Shown here: piece after piece, positions 51,218-58,797 of the stretch
How the letters are laid out: the number at the start of each line of letters is the position of its first letter
How positions within the stretch are numbered: position 1 is the first letter of the stretch
Assembly (NCBI GenBank): GCA_966128725.1
Contig: CBHYLN010000004.1
Coordinates: 30,040-94,039 of the forward strand
DNA from: JAFDZV01 sp966128725
GTDB taxonomy: Bacteria; Bacteroidota; Ignavibacteria; OLB7
Direction: 5' to 3'
DNA: 64,000 nt
Notes under the pieces: generated by a model
Seen by the model: only the letters and a program-made list of their open reading frames with translations
The model's database searches: none
What the model was told of the DNA's origin: nothing
Program-made: the position numbers and the translations under genes

Positions 51218-51949
51218 TCACGTTGTAGCGTCGCCGGTACCGTGCCTGTGCAGTCCGCACTCGCGCGCGCTGCCCTGCTCCCACCACCAGCGACCGGAGC
51301 GCGGGTCATCGCCGGGCGCAACCGCGCGCGTGCATGCCGCGCAGCCGATGCTGGGATATCCACGGTCGTGCAGAACGTTGTACGGCACGGCGTACTCGCG
51401 GATATAGGCCCACACCTGTGCATTGCTCCACGCGGCCAGCGGCTGGCACTTCACCACACCGCGTTCGGCGTCCAGCTCGAACGGTTTCACAGTACCGCGT
51501 GCCGGCGACTGCTCCGCGCGCAATCCGGTAACCCAGCATTGCTGCCCATGCAGCGCGCGCGCAAGCGGCTCAACCTTGCGCACATGGCAGCACGCACGGC
51601 GCCACTGAACCGAGTTATAGAACCCCAGCGGACCTTGCTCGGCAACCAGTTGCTCCACACCCGCCCGCTCCGGAAACAGGATTGGCACCGTGATGCCATA
51701 CCGCCGGTTGGTGCGCTCCAGCACCTGATAGGTCTCCTCGGGCAACCGCCCCGTATCGATGGTGACGATGCCGAACGGCAGCCCGGCGGTGCGAATCATG
51801 TGCGTGATGACCTGATCCTCGGCCCCCAGGCTTGTTGTAAACACCGTGGCCGCGCCAAAGGCCCGTGCCGCAAGGTCCAGGATCTGCTCGGGCTCCAGCC
51901 CATCGGCTTCGCCGGCCAGTTGTTCGATCTCTGCTGTTGTTATTGCCAT
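51218..51949 (-). CDS. cysH: Assimilatory adenylyl-sulfate (APS) reductase, CysH family
   Basis: The enzyme reduces APS to sulfite with thioredoxin. This 243-residue protein carries ACCHVRKVEPL and GCAACTRAV, the CC...CxxC set that binds a 4Fe-4S cluster in APS reductases, and the catalytic ECGLH near the C-terminus. The absence of an APS kinase fits direct use of APS. It lies 68 bases upstream of cysD. Confidence 0.93.
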   Translation of the reverse strand: MAITTAEIEQLAGEADGLEPEQILDLAARAFGAATVFTTSLGAEDQVITHMIRTAGLPFGIVTIDTGRLPEETYQVLERTNRRYGITVPILFPERAGVEQLVAEQGPLGFYNSVQWRRACCHVRKVEPLARALHGQQCWVTGLRAEQSPARGTVKPFELDAERGVVKCQPLAAWSNAQVWAYIREYAVPYNVLHDRGYPSIGCAACTRAVAPGDDPRSGRWWWEQGSARECGLHRHGTGDATT

Positions 51950-52068
51950 TGTTCCACCATGTTCCCAATCCCGCGATTCATCGGTTCGCGGGTCATCCGT
52001 TCATTGTTCTCATTGTTCCCTTACGCCGCACGGGCCTGCGCCGCGATGGCGCCGGCACCGCAATGGCG

Positions 52069-53667
52069 TTATTTGCCGAATGCGCCAAGCGCGCCAACAA
52101 CATTGCGCACGCTGATGATGCCAATCAGGATGCCGACCGCCAGCAGCATGTACCGCACGGGAATGCGGCGCGGCAGCCGGGCTGCAAGTGGCGCGGCCAA
52201 CACGCCGCCGGCAATCAGCCCCAGATTCGCGCGCCAATCCTGAACGCCCACGGCAAACGCCAGCGTAAGGAAGCTGGCCAGCGTCACGAAAAACTCCACA
52301 ACGTTCACGGTGCCTATGGTTTTCACCGGATCGCGACCGCGCGATATCAACGTTCCGGAAACAACCGTGCCCCAACCGCCGCCGCCAAACGAGTCCAGGA
52401 AGCCGCCCGCAATGGCAAGGGCCCCTTCGCGCTTGATTGGCCGCGTACCCTTCACGCCACGAATACCCTTCATCAGGATCACCAGGCTGAGCACCAGAGT
52501 GTAGGCGGCGACAATCAGCTTCAGCCACGGCCCCACATCCACCATCAGGCCCAACAGCAGCGCGCCGGCAACCGAGCCGATCACGCCAGGCAGAAGAATG
52601 GCGCGCAGCAAGCGCGTGTTTACGTTGCCACCGTGCCAGTGCGAGACGCCCGAGGCCAGCGTGGTGAACAGCTCCGATGCATGCACGCTTGTGCTCACCG
52701 CCGCGGGCTGCATCCCATAGGCCAGCAACAGCGTTGTGCAGCTAAGCCCGTAGGCCATGCCAAGCGCACCGTCGATCATCTGCGCAACAAATCCGGCGGC
52801 GGTGAAATACAGCGCGTCGCTTCCGGCAAACCCTCCGTTGCCGATCACCATGGCACCCACCACGCCGGCGGCAACCAGCAGGTAGGCGATGCGGTACAGG
52901 GTGCGGCGTGGCGAGCGCGCCAAGGGGCCAGGCTCCGTATGGCCTGGCGCGGTTTGCCCGGCCTCCGTTTGTTCCGGTACCGTTTGTTCCGATACCGTTT
53001 GTTCCGGTACCGCACTTCCATTATGCCGAGCCCCTCCGCGCCGCCCGATCAGCAATACCGCGGTGATCCAGTTCAGCGCCCGCACACGAGCACGGAAGCC
53101 GCCGCCCAGGCGCGTGCGTATCACACCAAGGTTTTCGATTGCGGTATCGATTTCATCCGGGATCGCGGCATCCAGCATCTCGCGCATGCGCCGTGCCATC
53201 GTGGGCGATTTACCGTTGGTGGAGATCGCGATCTTCAGATTGCCCTTGGCCACGATGGAACCCAGATAGAAATCGCACAGCTCCGGGCGATCGGCGGCGT
53301 TCACCAGCACGCCGCCAACACGAGCCTCGGCAGTGATTGCCGCGCTGAGTTCCGCATCGCCAACGGCGGTGATCACCACGTCGTGCCCTGCCAGATCGGT
53401 GCTTGCGTACGGACGCTCCAGCAGGCGCACACCGGCGTGCCGCCCGTGCAATGCCCGCACACCGGGGCCGATACGCGGCGCCACAACCGTAACGCTCATC
53501 GCCCGGTAGTTGCCCACCAGCATCCGCAGCTTCTCGGCGGCAACATCGCCACCGCCAACTATCAACACCCGCAACCGTTCCGGCTTCAAAAAGATTGGGA
53601 TCAGCGGATTGCCCGCCTCCGGCGCCGTATCCAGCCCCTGGCCTGCATGTACTACAGAGTGCGCCAT
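52069..53667 (-). CDS. Fusion of precorrin-2 dehydrogenase/ferrochelatase domain with a TSUP (TauE/SafE) permease
   Basis: Residues about 1-210 are a siroheme synthase N-terminal domain: PIFLKPERLRVLIVGGGDVA, then VNAADRPELCDFYLGSIV and KIAISTNGKSPTMARRMREM. About residues 260-532 form a TSUP permease with about eight helices (ALYFTAAGFVAQMIDGALGM, AGGFLDSFGGGGWGTVVSGT). A Glu/Gln/Thr-repeat linker joins them. The first half would make siroheme for the sulfite reductase of this operon; the second may transport sulfate, sulfite or thiosulfate. It overlaps cobA by 16 bases. Known partners of this family occur as separate proteins elsewhere; I am not certain how widespread the fusion is. Confidence 0.85.
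   Translation of the reverse strand: MAHSVVHAGQGLDTAPEAGNPLIPIFLKPERLRVLIVGGGDVAAEKLRMLVGNYRAMSVTVVAPRIGPGVRALHGRHAGVRLLERPYASTDLAGHDVVITAVGDAELSAAITAEARVGGVLVNAADRPELCDFYLGSIVAKGNLKIAISTNGKSPTMARRMREMLDAAIPDEIDTAIENLGVIRTRLGGGFRARVRALNWITAVLLIGRRGGARHNGSAVPEQTVSEQTVPEQTEAGQTAPGHTEPGPLARSPRRTLYRIAYLLVAAGVVGAMVIGNGGFAGSDALYFTAAGFVAQMIDGALGMAYGLSCTTLLLAYGMQPAAVSTSVHASELFTTLASGVSHWHGGNVNTRLLRAILLPGVIGSVAGALLLGLMVDVGPWLKLIVAAYTLVLSLVILMKGIRGVKGTRPIKREGALAIAGGFLDSFGGGGWGTVVSGTLISRGRDPVKTIGTVNVVEFFVTLASFLTLAFAVGVQDWRANLGLIAGGVLAAPLAARLPRRIPVRYMLLAVGILIGIISVRNVVGALGAFGK
52964..53022 (-). repeat. Short tandem repeats in the linker of the fusion gene
   Basis: A 15-base unit close to GTACCGTTTGTTCCG is repeated about three to four times, with drift, on the + strand. 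It encodes an EQTVS/P-like five-residue repeat between the two domains. It is likely a flexible linker that can change length. Confidence 0.6.
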
Positions 53668-54476
53668 ACTGCTCCCGCTTGCTGAGTACGCGCGGCCAGC
53701 ACGCCGGCCATCGCGCCGTCGTGGAGGTATTGGCCCGGCGCCACGCGATGGCGCACAACCTCGCCCACGATAATCACCGCCGGGCTGCGCAGTCCGGCCT
53801 CGGCAACAATGCGGGGCATGTCGGCCACCTCACCTGTCGCCAGACGCTGCGCGGCCAACGAAACGTTCTGCACCACCGCGAACGGAAGGCTGTCGCGTCC
53901 GGCCAGCGAATAGGCATTCGCGATCTCGTCGATCTTCCCAATCCCCTTCAGGATCACAACGGTGGCATTCGAGCGCGCCGCCGTGTGCAGATCGGCAGGC
54001 ACCGAACCATCGGCCGTTGTGGCCGTGATCACCCAGAAGCTCTCGGCCACGCCGCGCAGTGTAAGCGGAATGCCCGCGAACTGCGGGGCCGCGATTGCGC
54101 TGGTGATGCCGGGGACTACCTCGGCCTGGATGCCGGCGACCGCTAGGGCGGAAAGCTCCTCGTGCACCCGGCCGAACACGAACGGATCGCCGCCTTTCAG
54201 CCGCACGACATGGCCGTGCCGGCGGGCCGCCTCTACAAGCAGATCGTTGATCCCCTCCTGGCTGTACGAATGTTTCCCCGCGCGTTTCCCCACGCACATG
54301 CGCACCGCGTCGTCCGGCGCCAGGCGCAGCAGCTCGGGATCAACAAGCGCATCGTACAGCACGGCGTCGGCGCACATCAGCGCGCGGGCGCCTCGCAGCG
54401 TAACAAGCTCCGGGTCGCCGGGGCCAGCCCCCATAAGGGTAGCCCTGGGCCGTTTTGGTTCGGCACTGTTCAACAT
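53652..54476 (-). CDS. cobA: Uroporphyrinogen-III C-methyltransferase
   Basis: CobA makes precorrin-2 by two S-adenosylmethionine-dependent methylations, the first step to siroheme. This 274-residue protein has LMGAGPGDPELVTLRGARAL, RLKGGDPFVFGR and VPGITSAIAAPQFAGIPLT, all diagnostic. In the operon it sits between sulfite reductase and the precorrin-2 dehydrogenase fusion, completing siroheme synthesis. Confidence 0.95.
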   Translation of the reverse strand: MLNSAEPKRPRATLMGAGPGDPELVTLRGARALMCADAVLYDALVDPELLRLAPDDAVRMCVGKRAGKHSYSQEGINDLLVEAARRHGHVVRLKGGDPFVFGRVHEELSALAVAGIQAEVVPGITSAIAAPQFAGIPLTLRGVAESFWVITATTADGSVPADLHTAARSNATVVILKGIGKIDEIANAYSLAGRDSLPFAVVQNVSLAAQRLATGEVADMPRIVAEAGLRSPAVIIVGEVVRHRVAPGQYLHDGAMAGVLAARTQQAGAVWRTL

Positions 54477-54536
54477 GAAATCCCTGTCTATGTGGCCGTG
54501 AGCGTTATGCCGCGGCCAGTGGTGATTGTTGTTCGG

Positions 54537-56690
54537 TTAATCGTTGTGGCGGCCATCAACATGCTCATCGGGGTGGGTGCCCCCCGTACCACGTTTCGCC
54601 CATTCAACAAATGCATGGGCGTCGGCGATGTACGCGGTCGCGAACTCCTCGGTGGGCTCCTGCGTTCGCAGGCGCAACACACCGGCCGCGAATCCATCGG
54701 CAAACGGATGCCGGCGTTCGGGCACTGTGTCGAACCGTTGGGCAAAGGCGTCGATGATGCCGCTCTGCGTATTGCAGGCAACATCCTCCCGCAGCAGCAA
54801 CGCCTTCGCCGATGTAACCAGCGCCGAGTACCCCAGATAGATGGCATCGGCCCATTCACCTTCAGCCTGCAGCTCGGCCGCGGAACCCAGCTTGGCAGCG
54901 GCGTCGTCCAGAAGAATCGCAACCAGATCAACCACAACACCGGCGCACTCGCCCACGCCGATCGCCGGCACAAATGCCTGCTCCGACCCCCAGTCCACGA
55001 AGTCGCCGGGCAGAAGCGCGCCCAGATCGGCAAACGGCTTCAGCAGTCGCGTGAAATACGCACGGCCCTGGCGTTGGTAATACTCGATATAGGGTTCGTC
55101 CGGCGTGCCGTTCTCGATATAGTCATCCAGCACGGCACGCAGCGCATCCGGCGCGCGGCGGCTGGGCACCTTGATGATCCGCTCGGCCAGCCGGCCATTG
55201 CCGCTGCCCGTGGCACCGCCGCCAAGCATGACCTGCACGGCAGGCACCACCCGTTCGCCATGTTTCAGCGAGCTGCCATGCAGGCCGATCGCTGCAAGGC
55301 CGTGCTGGCCGCAGGAGTTCATGCAGCCGCTGATCTTGATGCTTGGCCCCTCGCCGAACAGGTATTGCGGATACTCGCCGGAGACCACGCGCTCAAGCTC
55401 CAGCGCCAGCGCCGTGCTGTTGGCGATACCAAGGTTGCAGGTGTCGGTGCCCGGACAGGCGGTGATATCGCCGGTAGTGCCAAAGCCATGCTCCCCAAGG
55501 CCCAGCCGTGCCAGCTCGTTGTGTAATGCCGGCAACAGTTCCGGCCGGATGAACTTCAGCAGCAACCCCTGATTCACGGTGATGCGGATGTCGTCGGCGG
55601 CGAAACGCTCTACAATGCCGGCCAGCTCGCGGGCCACGCCCGACGGGATGTTGCCAAGCGGCACCTTGATCTGTGCCGCCACATACCCCGGCTGCTTCTG
55701 TTGAAAAACGTTGGCCCGGCGCCAGGCCTCGAAGGCAACGGGATCGAGCGCCGTGCCGGCAATCTCGGTCGTCGCCAACGGAGGAAGCGAGGCTGGCGTC
55801 GTATCGGCCATCGATTCGTGGTCAACCATCACCGCCTGCTCCTTCAGCGCACGACGTTCCTGCTCAACCAACGCCAGCAGCGCATCCAGCCCGATCTTCT
55901 CGGCCAGATACTTCATGCGCGCCTTGTTCCGGTTGGTCCGTTCACCGTACCGATCGAACACACGCAGCAGCCCCTCGATGAACGGTATCAACTGATGTTC
56001 GGGCAGGAACTCGTGCGCGGCCCGAGCCACAACAGGCTGCGCCCCCAGGCCTCCGCCGATCACCACACGGAACCCCCGGACCTGCTCGCCGCCCTCGTGG
56101 CGGACACGCGGTATCAGGCCCACATCGTGTATGAAGGCATATGCCGTATCGCGCTCGCTGGAAGCAAAGGCAATCTTGAACTTCCGGCCCAACTCCTGGC
56201 AGACAGGATTCCGCAGGAAGTAGCCGAAGGTTGCGTAGGCGTAGGGGGTTACGTCGAACGGTTCGTCCGGATCGATACCGGCCGACGCCGACGCCGTGAT
56301 ATTGCGGACGGTGTTACCGCAGGCCTCGCGCAGCGTGATGCCAACCAAGTCCAGCTCGCGCCACACGTCGGGGGTGCGGCCCAACAGCACGTAGTGGATC
56401 TGAACATCCTGGCGTGTAGTCAGGTGAAGATTTCCGCTGGCGTATTCGTCGGCCACGTCGGCAATACGCCGAAGCTGTGCCGTGCTGATACGCCCAAACG
56501 GGAGCTTGATGCGGATCATCTGCACACCCGGCTGGCGCTGTCCGTAAATGCCGCGCGCAAGGCGATACCCGCGGAACCGTTCGTCGTCATCGCCGCCGCC
56601 GGTATAACTCGTGATGCGTGTTTGAAGCTCCACGATATCTCGCTGCGTTCGTGGGCCGCCGGTAATTTCGCGTTCCGAATATGTAGTCAT
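54537..56690 (-). CDS. sir: Sulfite reductase (ferredoxin-type siroheme/4Fe-4S) with C-terminal HEPN-like domain
   Basis: This 717-residue enzyme reduces sulfite to sulfide. It has the two ferredoxin-like half repeats (GVQMIRIKLPFGRI and GYVAAQIKVPLGNI) and a siroheme/4Fe-4S site: CPGTDTC from about residue 412 and GCMNSCGQHG about 45 residues later. The last 140 residues form a helical HEPN-like domain (AIYLGYSALVTSAKALLLRE). This tail is known on sulfite reductases of Bacteroidota but its role is unknown. A nitrite reductase role is possible, but the sulfur-gene context favours sulfite. It is the first structural gene of the operon, 97 bases after the second leader peptide. Confidence 0.9.
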   Translation of the reverse strand: MTTYSEREITGGPRTQRDIVELQTRITSYTGGGDDDERFRGYRLARGIYGQRQPGVQMIRIKLPFGRISTAQLRRIADVADEYASGNLHLTTRQDVQIHYVLLGRTPDVWRELDLVGITLREACGNTVRNITASASAGIDPDEPFDVTPYAYATFGYFLRNPVCQELGRKFKIAFASSERDTAYAFIHDVGLIPRVRHEGGEQVRGFRVVIGGGLGAQPVVARAAHEFLPEHQLIPFIEGLLRVFDRYGERTNRNKARMKYLAEKIGLDALLALVEQERRALKEQAVMVDHESMADTTPASLPPLATTEIAGTALDPVAFEAWRRANVFQQKQPGYVAAQIKVPLGNIPSGVARELAGIVERFAADDIRITVNQGLLLKFIRPELLPALHNELARLGLGEHGFGTTGDITACPGTDTCNLGIANSTALALELERVVSGEYPQYLFGEGPSIKISGCMNSCGQHGLAAIGLHGSSLKHGERVVPAVQVMLGGGATGSGNGRLAERIIKVPSRRAPDALRAVLDDYIENGTPDEPYIEYYQRQGRAYFTRLLKPFADLGALLPGDFVDWGSEQAFVPAIGVGECAGVVVDLVAILLDDAAAKLGSAAELQAEGEWADAIYLGYSALVTSAKALLLREDVACNTQSGIIDAFAQRFDTVPERRHPFADGFAAGVLRLRTQEPTEEFATAYIADAHAFVEWAKRGTGGTHPDEHVDGRHND

Positions 56691-56726
56691 GCCGTAGTTG
56701 TTTCCTGTTCGTGATGGCAGTTCCGT

Positions 56727-56762
56727 AAAAACAAAAAAGCCGTTCCATATGTGGAAAGGCTT
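56727..56762 (-). terminator. Attenuator terminator 2 of the sulfate-assimilation leader
   Basis: On the minus strand an 11-bp stem (AAGCC... to ...GGCTT, one T-C mismatch, loop CATA) is followed by TTTTTTGTTTTT. It begins 25 bases after the stop of leader peptide 2 and ends 36 bases before the sulfite reductase start. It shares the pattern GCCTTTC-CA-ATATGGAA-GGC with terminator 1. Confidence 0.8.
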
Positions 56763-56786
56763 CGGTGCCGAATGGTCTGAACAATG

Positions 56787-56867
56787 TCATCCCAGGCGCG
56801 TGAAATCCTTCCACGTTCGCAGGTGCCGACAGCAACAGCAGATGATTATGTTCGTCAGGGAACGCAT
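56787..56867 (-). CDS. Leader peptide 2 with four consecutive cysteine codons
   Basis: The 26-residue ORF reads MRSLTNIIICCCCRHLRTWK and then DFTRLG. The four Cys codons (TGC TGT TGC TGT) lie at 56840-56829. GGAAA lies eight bases upstream of the ATG. The run sits 67-78 bases before terminator 2, the same distance as in leader 1. The segment GTGGAAGG (56814-56807) just after the Cys codons can pair with CCTTTCCAC in the 5' arm of the terminator, leaving one T unpaired. It is interpreted as a regulatory peptide that senses charged tRNA-Cys. Confidence 0.7.
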   Translation of the reverse strand: MRSLTNIIICCCCRHLRTWKDFTRLG

Positions 56868-57000
56868 GTTGATGTTTCCGAAAAATGTGTTCAACGAAAC
56901 CCGCTACCCCCGGCATTTATTGCCGGGCGCACGCAAAGCCGCCGCGATGCAATTATGGCGCATCGCCGCGCCTGGCCAACGATCAGGATGATCGCGGCCA

Positions 57001-57036
57001 TAAAAAAAGGGCCTTCCATATTGATGAAAGGCCCTC
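57001..57036 (-). terminator. Attenuator terminator 1 of the sulfate-assimilation leader
   Basis: On the minus strand a 10-bp stem (AGGGCCTTTC / GGAAGGCCCT with one G-T pair, loop ATCAATAT) is followed by seven T residues. It starts 27 bases after the stop of leader peptide 1. No minus-strand gene other than the leader ORF lies upstream, so its place before the operon implies attenuation. Confidence 0.85.
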
Positions 57037-57062
57037 GAGAAAATCTCGCAATCGCGTACGTA

Positions 57063-57158
57063 TCACGCGACCGAACCCTTCATATCACAATACCAACAAC
57101 AGCAGCAACACATTACGGTGCGCCGATTATTGTTTGCGATATGAGAGTTGTTTGTCAT
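57063..57158 (-). CDS. Leader peptide 1 with five consecutive cysteine codons
   Basis: The 31-residue ORF begins MTNNSHIANNNRRTV and continues MCCCCCWYCDMKGSVA. Five Cys codons in a row (57110-57096) and a sixth two codons on are far beyond chance for a rare amino acid, and the ORF heads the cysteine-biosynthesis operon. It lies 21 bases after a predicted transcription start. The segment 57092-57077, overlapping the Tyr-Cys-Asp-Met-Lys codons, can form about 12 pairs with the 5' arm of terminator 1, as an antiterminator. The frame is open further upstream (to 57278), but those starts precede the promoter. Confidence 0.75.
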   Translation of the reverse strand: MTNNSHIANNNRRTVMCCCCCWYCDMKGSVA

Positions 57159-57179
57159 TCGTGCTTTTGTTGTGCGATT

Positions 57180-57195
57180 CGGGTACGAATATACC
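57180..57195. promoter_or_regulatory. Inverted repeat overlapping the leader promoter
   Basis: GGGTA-TATTCG-TACCC (minus strand) is a 5-bp inverted repeat with a 6-base centre that includes most of the -7 element. It is a candidate operator for a repressor of sulfate assimilation. Confidence 0.3.
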
Positions 57196-57216
57196 CTGGC
57201 ATGCCAGCGAACACAA
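57186..57216 (-). promoter_or_regulatory. Candidate promoter of the sulfate-assimilation operon
   Basis: TTG (57216-57214) and TATATTCG (57193-57186) are spaced by 20 bases, close to the Bacteroidota TTTG/TAnnTTTG pattern. Transcription would start near 57179, giving a short 21-base 5' end before leader peptide 1. Confidence 0.5.
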
Positions 57217-57385
57217 GATCTTTTTTTCAACGAGACAAAACAGAACAGGCGCCACGGAACAGAACGCCGCCGATTCACGTGTTACGACATCGATATCACA
57301 TTATCAGCCTGGCACACGCCGGCCGCGCCGGTCCGGACGCGGGATCGTGCCGGCAGGCCCGATCGGGCAACATCAGCCGTTCATA

Positions 57386-57457
57386 CTACTTCGATCGTGC
57401 ATGCTGCTTCGATCGTGCATGCGGCTTCAACCGTGCATGCTACTTCGATCGCCAGCC
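57386..57457 (+). repeat. 18-base tandem repeat
   Basis: Four consecutive 18-base units with consensus CTACTTCGATCGTGCATG start at 57386, 57404, 57422 and 57440; the last diverges after GATCG. Each unit contains CGATCG and the palindromic TGCA. The array lies between the divergent sulfate operon and the membrane-protein gene, and may bind a regulator. Confidence 0.7.
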
Positions 57458-57557
57458 GTACATTGCACGCCATCATGGCCGTTACACCCCACGGCATCAA
57501 CCCTCTTCTCACACGGTGTCCGGAGTTCGCGCCCTGACACACGACCCAGGAGACACG

Positions 57558-58082
57558 ATGCTTGACAATGATCCCAGCCAGCAGACCGCACCGGGCATCG
57601 GCGCGGCACAGCCCGCAAGCTCATCGACCCGCGAGCGTATGATGGAACAGAACTTCCCGGCCGGCATCATGGCCGGCCTTTTGGCAGCGGTAATTGGCGC
57701 GGCCATCTGGGCGGCCATTTCGGTTGCGACCGAACGCCAGATTGGCTACATGGCTATCGGCATGGGCGCGCTTGTGGGCATTGCCGTGCGAAAGCTGGGC
57801 AAGGGGTACGACATGCAGTTCGGCATCGCCGGCGCGCTGCTGGCGCTGCTCGGCTGCCTGATCGGCAACTACTTCATGGCATGTGGTTTTATCGCCAAGG
57901 AACTTGAGATCGGGATCCTGGGCGCTATGGGAAGCCTGAACCCTGGCGACGTCGTGGATCTGCTTCGGTCCAACTTCGACGGCATGGACGTACTGTTCCT
58001 CGGCATCGCGGCATACACCGGATTCCGGATTTCGCGTATTGATCGCCCTGCCGAACCTTCCGTGTCAATGGAGACAGCGTGA
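57558..58082 (+). CDS. Membrane protein of unknown function
   Basis: This 174-residue protein starts at an ATG preceded by AGGAGA. A Ser/Thr/Pro-rich cytosolic stretch is followed by about four helices (AGIMAGLLAAVIGAAIWAAI, IGYMAIGMGALVGIAV, FGIAGALLALLGCLIGNYFM, and a last one near GMDVLFLGIAAYTGF). The family is not recognised. Its stop overlaps the next start (GTGA). Confidence 0.65.
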   Translation: MLDNDPSQQTAPGIGAAQPASSSTRERMMEQNFPAGIMAGLLAAVIGAAIWAAISVATERQIGYMAIGMGALVGIAVRKLGKGYDMQFGIAGALLALLGCLIGNYFMACGFIAKELEIGILGAMGSLNPGDVVDLLRSNFDGMDVLFLGIAAYTGFRISRIDRPAEPSVSMETA

Positions 58083-58522
58083 AACTTCAACGGGCCATCT
58101 CGATAATCTGGTGGATCGGCTTCTCGCTGGCAGTGCTCAGTTGGGTGCATATCGCTCCCCCGGTATTTGCCTGGATTGGCGGCAGCATCACGCTTGTGGC
58201 GCTTGCAATGAGCCTGGGAGTACGCTTTAACTGGTGGCTGAAACTTCGCAGCCACAAGCGGCAGTTGGGGATGAACACACGCGTACAGCCGGCACAGTGG
58301 GCAGGGAGCAACCTGCGGCGGGCAACGGCCGCGGCCTGGTGGACCCCGCGCCGCGCCGGGTGGGTGCTCTGGACCATCTCGCTGCTTATCCACCTTCCAG
58401 CCTGGATCGGCTGGGCCCCGGCGCACATCCATACCTACGCATGGTGGATCATGATCGCCGCGATCACCCTCATGTTCCTCGGTGACCGCTGGCCCTGGCA
58501 CGCAAAGGCGCGGCGATCGTAA
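58079..58522 (+). CDS. Small membrane protein of unknown function
   Basis: This 147-residue protein starts with GTG overlapping the previous stop by four bases. It has four hydrophobic helices (IIWWIGFSLAVLSWVHI, FAWIGGSITLVALAMSLGV, AGWVLWTISLLIHLPAWIGW, YAWWIMIAAITLMFL) and is unusually rich in Trp. It probably works with the preceding membrane protein. Confidence 0.6.
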   Translation: MKLQRAISIIWWIGFSLAVLSWVHIAPPVFAWIGGSITLVALAMSLGVRFNWWLKLRSHKRQLGMNTRVQPAQWAGSNLRRATAAAWWTPRRAGWVLWTISLLIHLPAWIGWAPAHIHTYAWWIMIAAITLMFLGDRWPWHAKARRS

Positions 58523-58797
58523 CGCTGCGTGGATGTTAGTGGAACGTCGTGTCCGACGGTCATCCCCCGAGGCACAGTAACACCGGCGCGCCAGCAAACT
58601 GGTAGCGTCGGTGTTCGATTGGCCTGCGGTCACAGGTTCCATTCCTCCACAAATCCCCCCACCACACACTCTCTCCGGATATTGCGTTGCTCGCGGCAAC
58701 GTGGCTGGGCATGCCCGGCGATGTGTTCCGCGGTTGTATAATGCCGAACGGTGTCACGTTTATCCTTTCCCGTCGACACATCAAATCCCGGCGCACG

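Noticed and set aside
56690..57060. A SAM or cobalamin riboswitch in the sulfate-assimilation leader
   Set aside because: I looked for the conserved SAM-I and B12-box segments on the minus strand and found none. The two polycysteine ORFs with terminators explain the leader better.
57063..57278. A 71-codon version of leader peptide 1
   Set aside because: Its start would be upstream of the predicted promoter at 57186-57216. The short 31-codon form fits the leader geometry.
56784..58082. A 432-codon form of the membrane protein at 57558
   Set aside because: The added N-terminus would be encoded by the 18-base repeats and the antisense of the leader peptides. A good ribosome site (AGGAGA) precedes the ATG at 57558.
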